Shown here: positions 4,844 to 6,385 of the stretch, one piece after another
Position numbering within the stretch: the stretch's first letter is position 1
Layout: each line of letters starts with the position of its first letter
Assembly (NCBI GenBank): GCA_964629245.1
Contig: CAZVPZ010000037.1
Location: 1 to 6,385, forward strand
Direction of reading: 5' to 3'
Source: CAZVPZ01 sp964629245
GTDB taxonomy: Archaea > Nanohalarchaeota > Nanosalinia > Nanosalinales > Nanosalinaceae
DNA: 6,385 nucleotides
Position numbers and translations under genes: made by a program
Notes under the pieces: model-generated
The model's input: only the letters and a program-made list of their open reading frames with translations
Told to the model about the DNA's origin: nothing
Databases searched by the model: none

Positions 4844-5191
4844 GTGGTAATGGAAGGTCACTCCCGTGCGGTCTGGGTATCCTCTGATGTGGACATGGGC
4901 GGGACAGACGACTGGGAACTGCTTGAAGAAGCATACCTGGATGGCCGGAGAGGACAGCTTGTATCTTACGACTCGGTAAACGGCGTCGGCGTAGGCGCCA
5001 CCGCCCAAGCCCTGGAAGACAAGGGCCTCTCAGACGGCGATTACGAGCTTATCAGTAAAACCCCCAGTTCCGACTCCAGAACCGGCATCCTGGCTACGCC
5101 AGATCCCGGGATCGATGTACGGACAATAGACGAGACGGGTTATGTCAAAGAACTCAGGCTGGAAGGCATGCCGAAAACCGTCCAGAAATAA
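4844..5191 (+). CDS. Unknown small protein between rps6e and the aIF2 gamma gene
   Basis: I do not recognise this product, about 115 residues from GTG 4844 or 113 from ATG 4850. GTG 4835, overlapping the rps6e stop, is also in frame. It is acidic and soluble-looking with no membrane segment. Visible stretches: VWVSSDVDMGGTDDWELLEE near the N-terminus, a Gly/Val-rich SVNGVGVGATAQALEDKG in the middle, and a C-terminal half rich in Ser, Asp and Pro (SKTPSSDSRTG, ATPDPGIDVRTIDETG). It is packed tightly: the start sits at the rps6e stop, and 14 bases separate its TAA from the aIF2 gamma ATG. It is therefore cotranscribed with translation genes. In many archaea rps6e and the aIF2 gamma gene are adjacent, so this gene looks like a lineage-specific insertion into a core operon. 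A translation-related role is a guess from context only. Confidence 0.8.
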   Translation: MVMEGHSRAVWVSSDVDMGGTDDWELLEEAYLDGRRGQLVSYDSVNGVGVGATAQALEDKGLSDGDYELISKTPSSDSRTGILATPDPGIDVRTIDETGYVKELRLEGMPKTVQK

Positions 5192-5205
5192 CAGGATGCT
5201 AGCAG

Positions 5206-6385
5206 ATGAGCGATAAAATACCAGAGGTGAACATCGGCCTCGTAGGCCACGTCGACCACGGGAAGACCACGCTGACACAGGCGCTGTCAGGCAAGTGGAC
5301 CGACGAACATTCAGAGGAGTTGAAGAAAGGTATAACCATCCGGATAGGCTACGCGGATGTCACATACTACAGGGACAGCGATGGCAACCTTAACGTTGAT
5401 GAGGACGGTGAAGTGGCGCGAACGGTTTCACTCGTTGACGCTCCCGGCCACGAGACCCTCATGGCGAACGTTCTTTCCGGAGCAGCTATAATGGATGGCG
5501 CAGTGCTCCTTATAGCGGCAGATGAAGAATGTCCACAACCCCAGACGCGCGAACACCTCGCCGCGCTCGATATAACCGGTATAGAAAACATAGTGGTCGC
5601 GCAGAACAAGATAGACCTTGTTGACGAGGAGCAGATAAGGGAGAACCACCGCCAGATAAAGGAGTTCCTGGAGGGCACCGTCGCAGAAGACGCCCCCGTA
5701 ATCCCAATAAGCGCGCAACACGGCATCAACATCAACGCGCTGCTCAAGGCGATCGAAACCGAGATCCCTACGCCGGAGCGGGATTCCGATGCGGACCCGA
5801 AGATGCTGGTGGCGCGGTCCTTCGACATCAACAAGCCCGGCAACCCTCCTGGAAGGCTGAGAGGAGGCGTGGTAGGAGGAAGCCTGATCCAGGGAGAGCT
5901 GGAGGAGGGTGATGAGATAGAGATGAGGCCCGGCATAAGGGAAGGTAAGAAGTGGGAGCCCGTAACCACCGAGTTGGAGGGTATAATGCACGGCGGGGAG
6001 CCCGTCGATACCGGAAGACCGGGAGGACTCCTCGCGGTAGAAACCGGTCTAGACCCGTCTTTAACCAAGTCAGATGGCCTATCCGGCAACGTTCTGGGAC
6101 TGAAGGGCGAGCTGCCTGAAACTACGGACATGATAGAGATAGAGGTCGAGCTGATGGAACGAGCCGTCGGACTCGAGGGAGAACAGCAGATAGAGAACAT
6201 AAAGGAGAACGAGCCCCTGATGGTCAACATCGGCACAGGGAAATCCGCGGGTGTAGTCACTCAAGCGGGTAAAAACGTCAGGATAGATTTAAAAGTGCCG
6301 ATCTGTGCTGAGGATGGAGATCGGCTGGCTATTTCCCGGCAGATAGGCTCTCGCTGGCGTCTTATAGGCCATGGACGGATAAAAT
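5206..6385 (+). CDS. eif2g: Translation initiation factor aIF2 subunit gamma, 3' end at window edge
   Basis: GTPase core of the aIF2 heterotrimer, which carries initiator Met-tRNA to the small ribosomal subunit. 393 codons are present without a stop. The end, IGSRWRLIGHGRIK, matches the usual C-terminus, so at most a few codons are missing. G1 is GHVDHGKT (14-21), switch 1 Thr44 lies in GITIRIGYA, G3 is DAPGH (78-82), G4 NKID (134-137) and G5 SAQ (169-171). The beta-barrel domain II starts about 205 (ARSFDINKPGNPPG) and domain III about 322 (LPETTDMIEIEVEL). Oddity: the zinc-knuckle cysteines that archaeal aIF2 gamma carries between switch 1 and G3 are absent; residues 54-72 form a short Asp/Glu-rich loop instead. 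It ends a plus-strand operon after rps6e and the unknown small gene, with only a weak ribosome binding site (AGGATG, 5193-5198). Confidence 0.96.
   Translation, partial: MSDKIPEVNIGLVGHVDHGKTTLTQALSGKWTDEHSEELKKGITIRIGYADVTYYRDSDGNLNVDEDGEVARTVSLVDAPGHETLMANVLSGAAIMDGAVLLIAADEECPQPQTREHLAALDITGIENIVVAQNKIDLVDEEQIRENHRQIKEFLEGTVAEDAPVIPISAQHGININALLKAIETEIPTPERDSDADPKMLVARSFDINKPGNPPGRLRGGVVGGSLIQGELEEGDEIEMRPGIREGKKWEPVTTELEGIMHGGEPVDTGRPGGLLAVETGLDPSLTKSDGLSGNVLGLKGELPETTDMIEIEVELMERAVGLEGEQQIENIKENEPLMVNIGTGKSAGVVTQAGKNVRIDLKVPICAEDGDRLAISRQIGSRWRLIGHGRIK

Noticed and set aside
4497..5008. Minus-strand frames 4497-4934 and 4727-5008
   Set aside because: They are opposite rps6e and the following coupled gene; low-complexity Ser/Pro composition and no promoter.
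5367..6260. Long minus-strand frame of 297 residues opposite the aIF2 gamma gene, with further shadows at 5428-5991 and 5510-5707
   Set aside because: Its product is Ser/Pro/Thr-rich with no family features, and the plus strand encodes an unmistakable aIF2 gamma across the whole span.
1..6385. CRISPR array, tRNA, rRNA, insertion sequence or phage module
   Set aside because: No regularly spaced repeats, cloverleaf-like segments, terminal inverted repeats with transposase motifs or phage proteins were seen on either strand.

Overview
The window reads as a salt-adapted archaeal chromosome, most likely a nanohaloarchaeon or a relative. Four things point there. Ribosomal protein S6e and initiation factor aIF2 gamma are archaeal. 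The predicted proteins are very acidic: 37 of 177 and 39 of 174 residues are Asp/Glu in the two unknown genes, as in salt-in halophiles. Promoters show AT-rich TATA-like heptamers 23-31 bases before start codons, typical of leaderless archaeal genes. The aIF2 gamma resembles haloarchaeal forms, but codon use (many ATA and AGG) is unlike typical Haloarchaea. The lineage is an inference.

Layout. Bases 1-733 (minus) hold the first 244 codons of a CaCA-family cation/Ca2+ exchanger, cut by the window edge. A divergent promoter region separates it from an unknown acidic gene at 829-1362 (plus). Bases 1353-1513 (minus) hold a broken remnant of a DNA photolyase that no intact frame covers. An unknown acidic gene (1512-2036, minus) and a 46-residue, extremely basic small gene (2080-2220, minus) follow. 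Bases 2245-4342 (minus) are a K+ uptake operon, trkH then trkA. A second divergent promoter region leads into the translation operon on the plus strand: rps6e (4459-4842), an unknown small gene (about 4844-5191), and the gene for aIF2 gamma (from 5206, open at the window edge but probably lacking only a codon or so).

How it fits together. Two ion-homeostasis loci (CaCA exchanger and Trk K+ uptake) flank about 1.4 kb of accessory-looking DNA: two lineage-restricted-looking genes, one tiny basic gene and a gene relic. The rest is core translation. The points most worth a second look are the photolyase relic, the 46-residue basic protein, the loss of the zinc-knuckle cysteines in aIF2 gamma, the unknown gene inside the rps6e-aIF2 gamma operon, and the degenerate nucleotide-binding glycines in TrkA.
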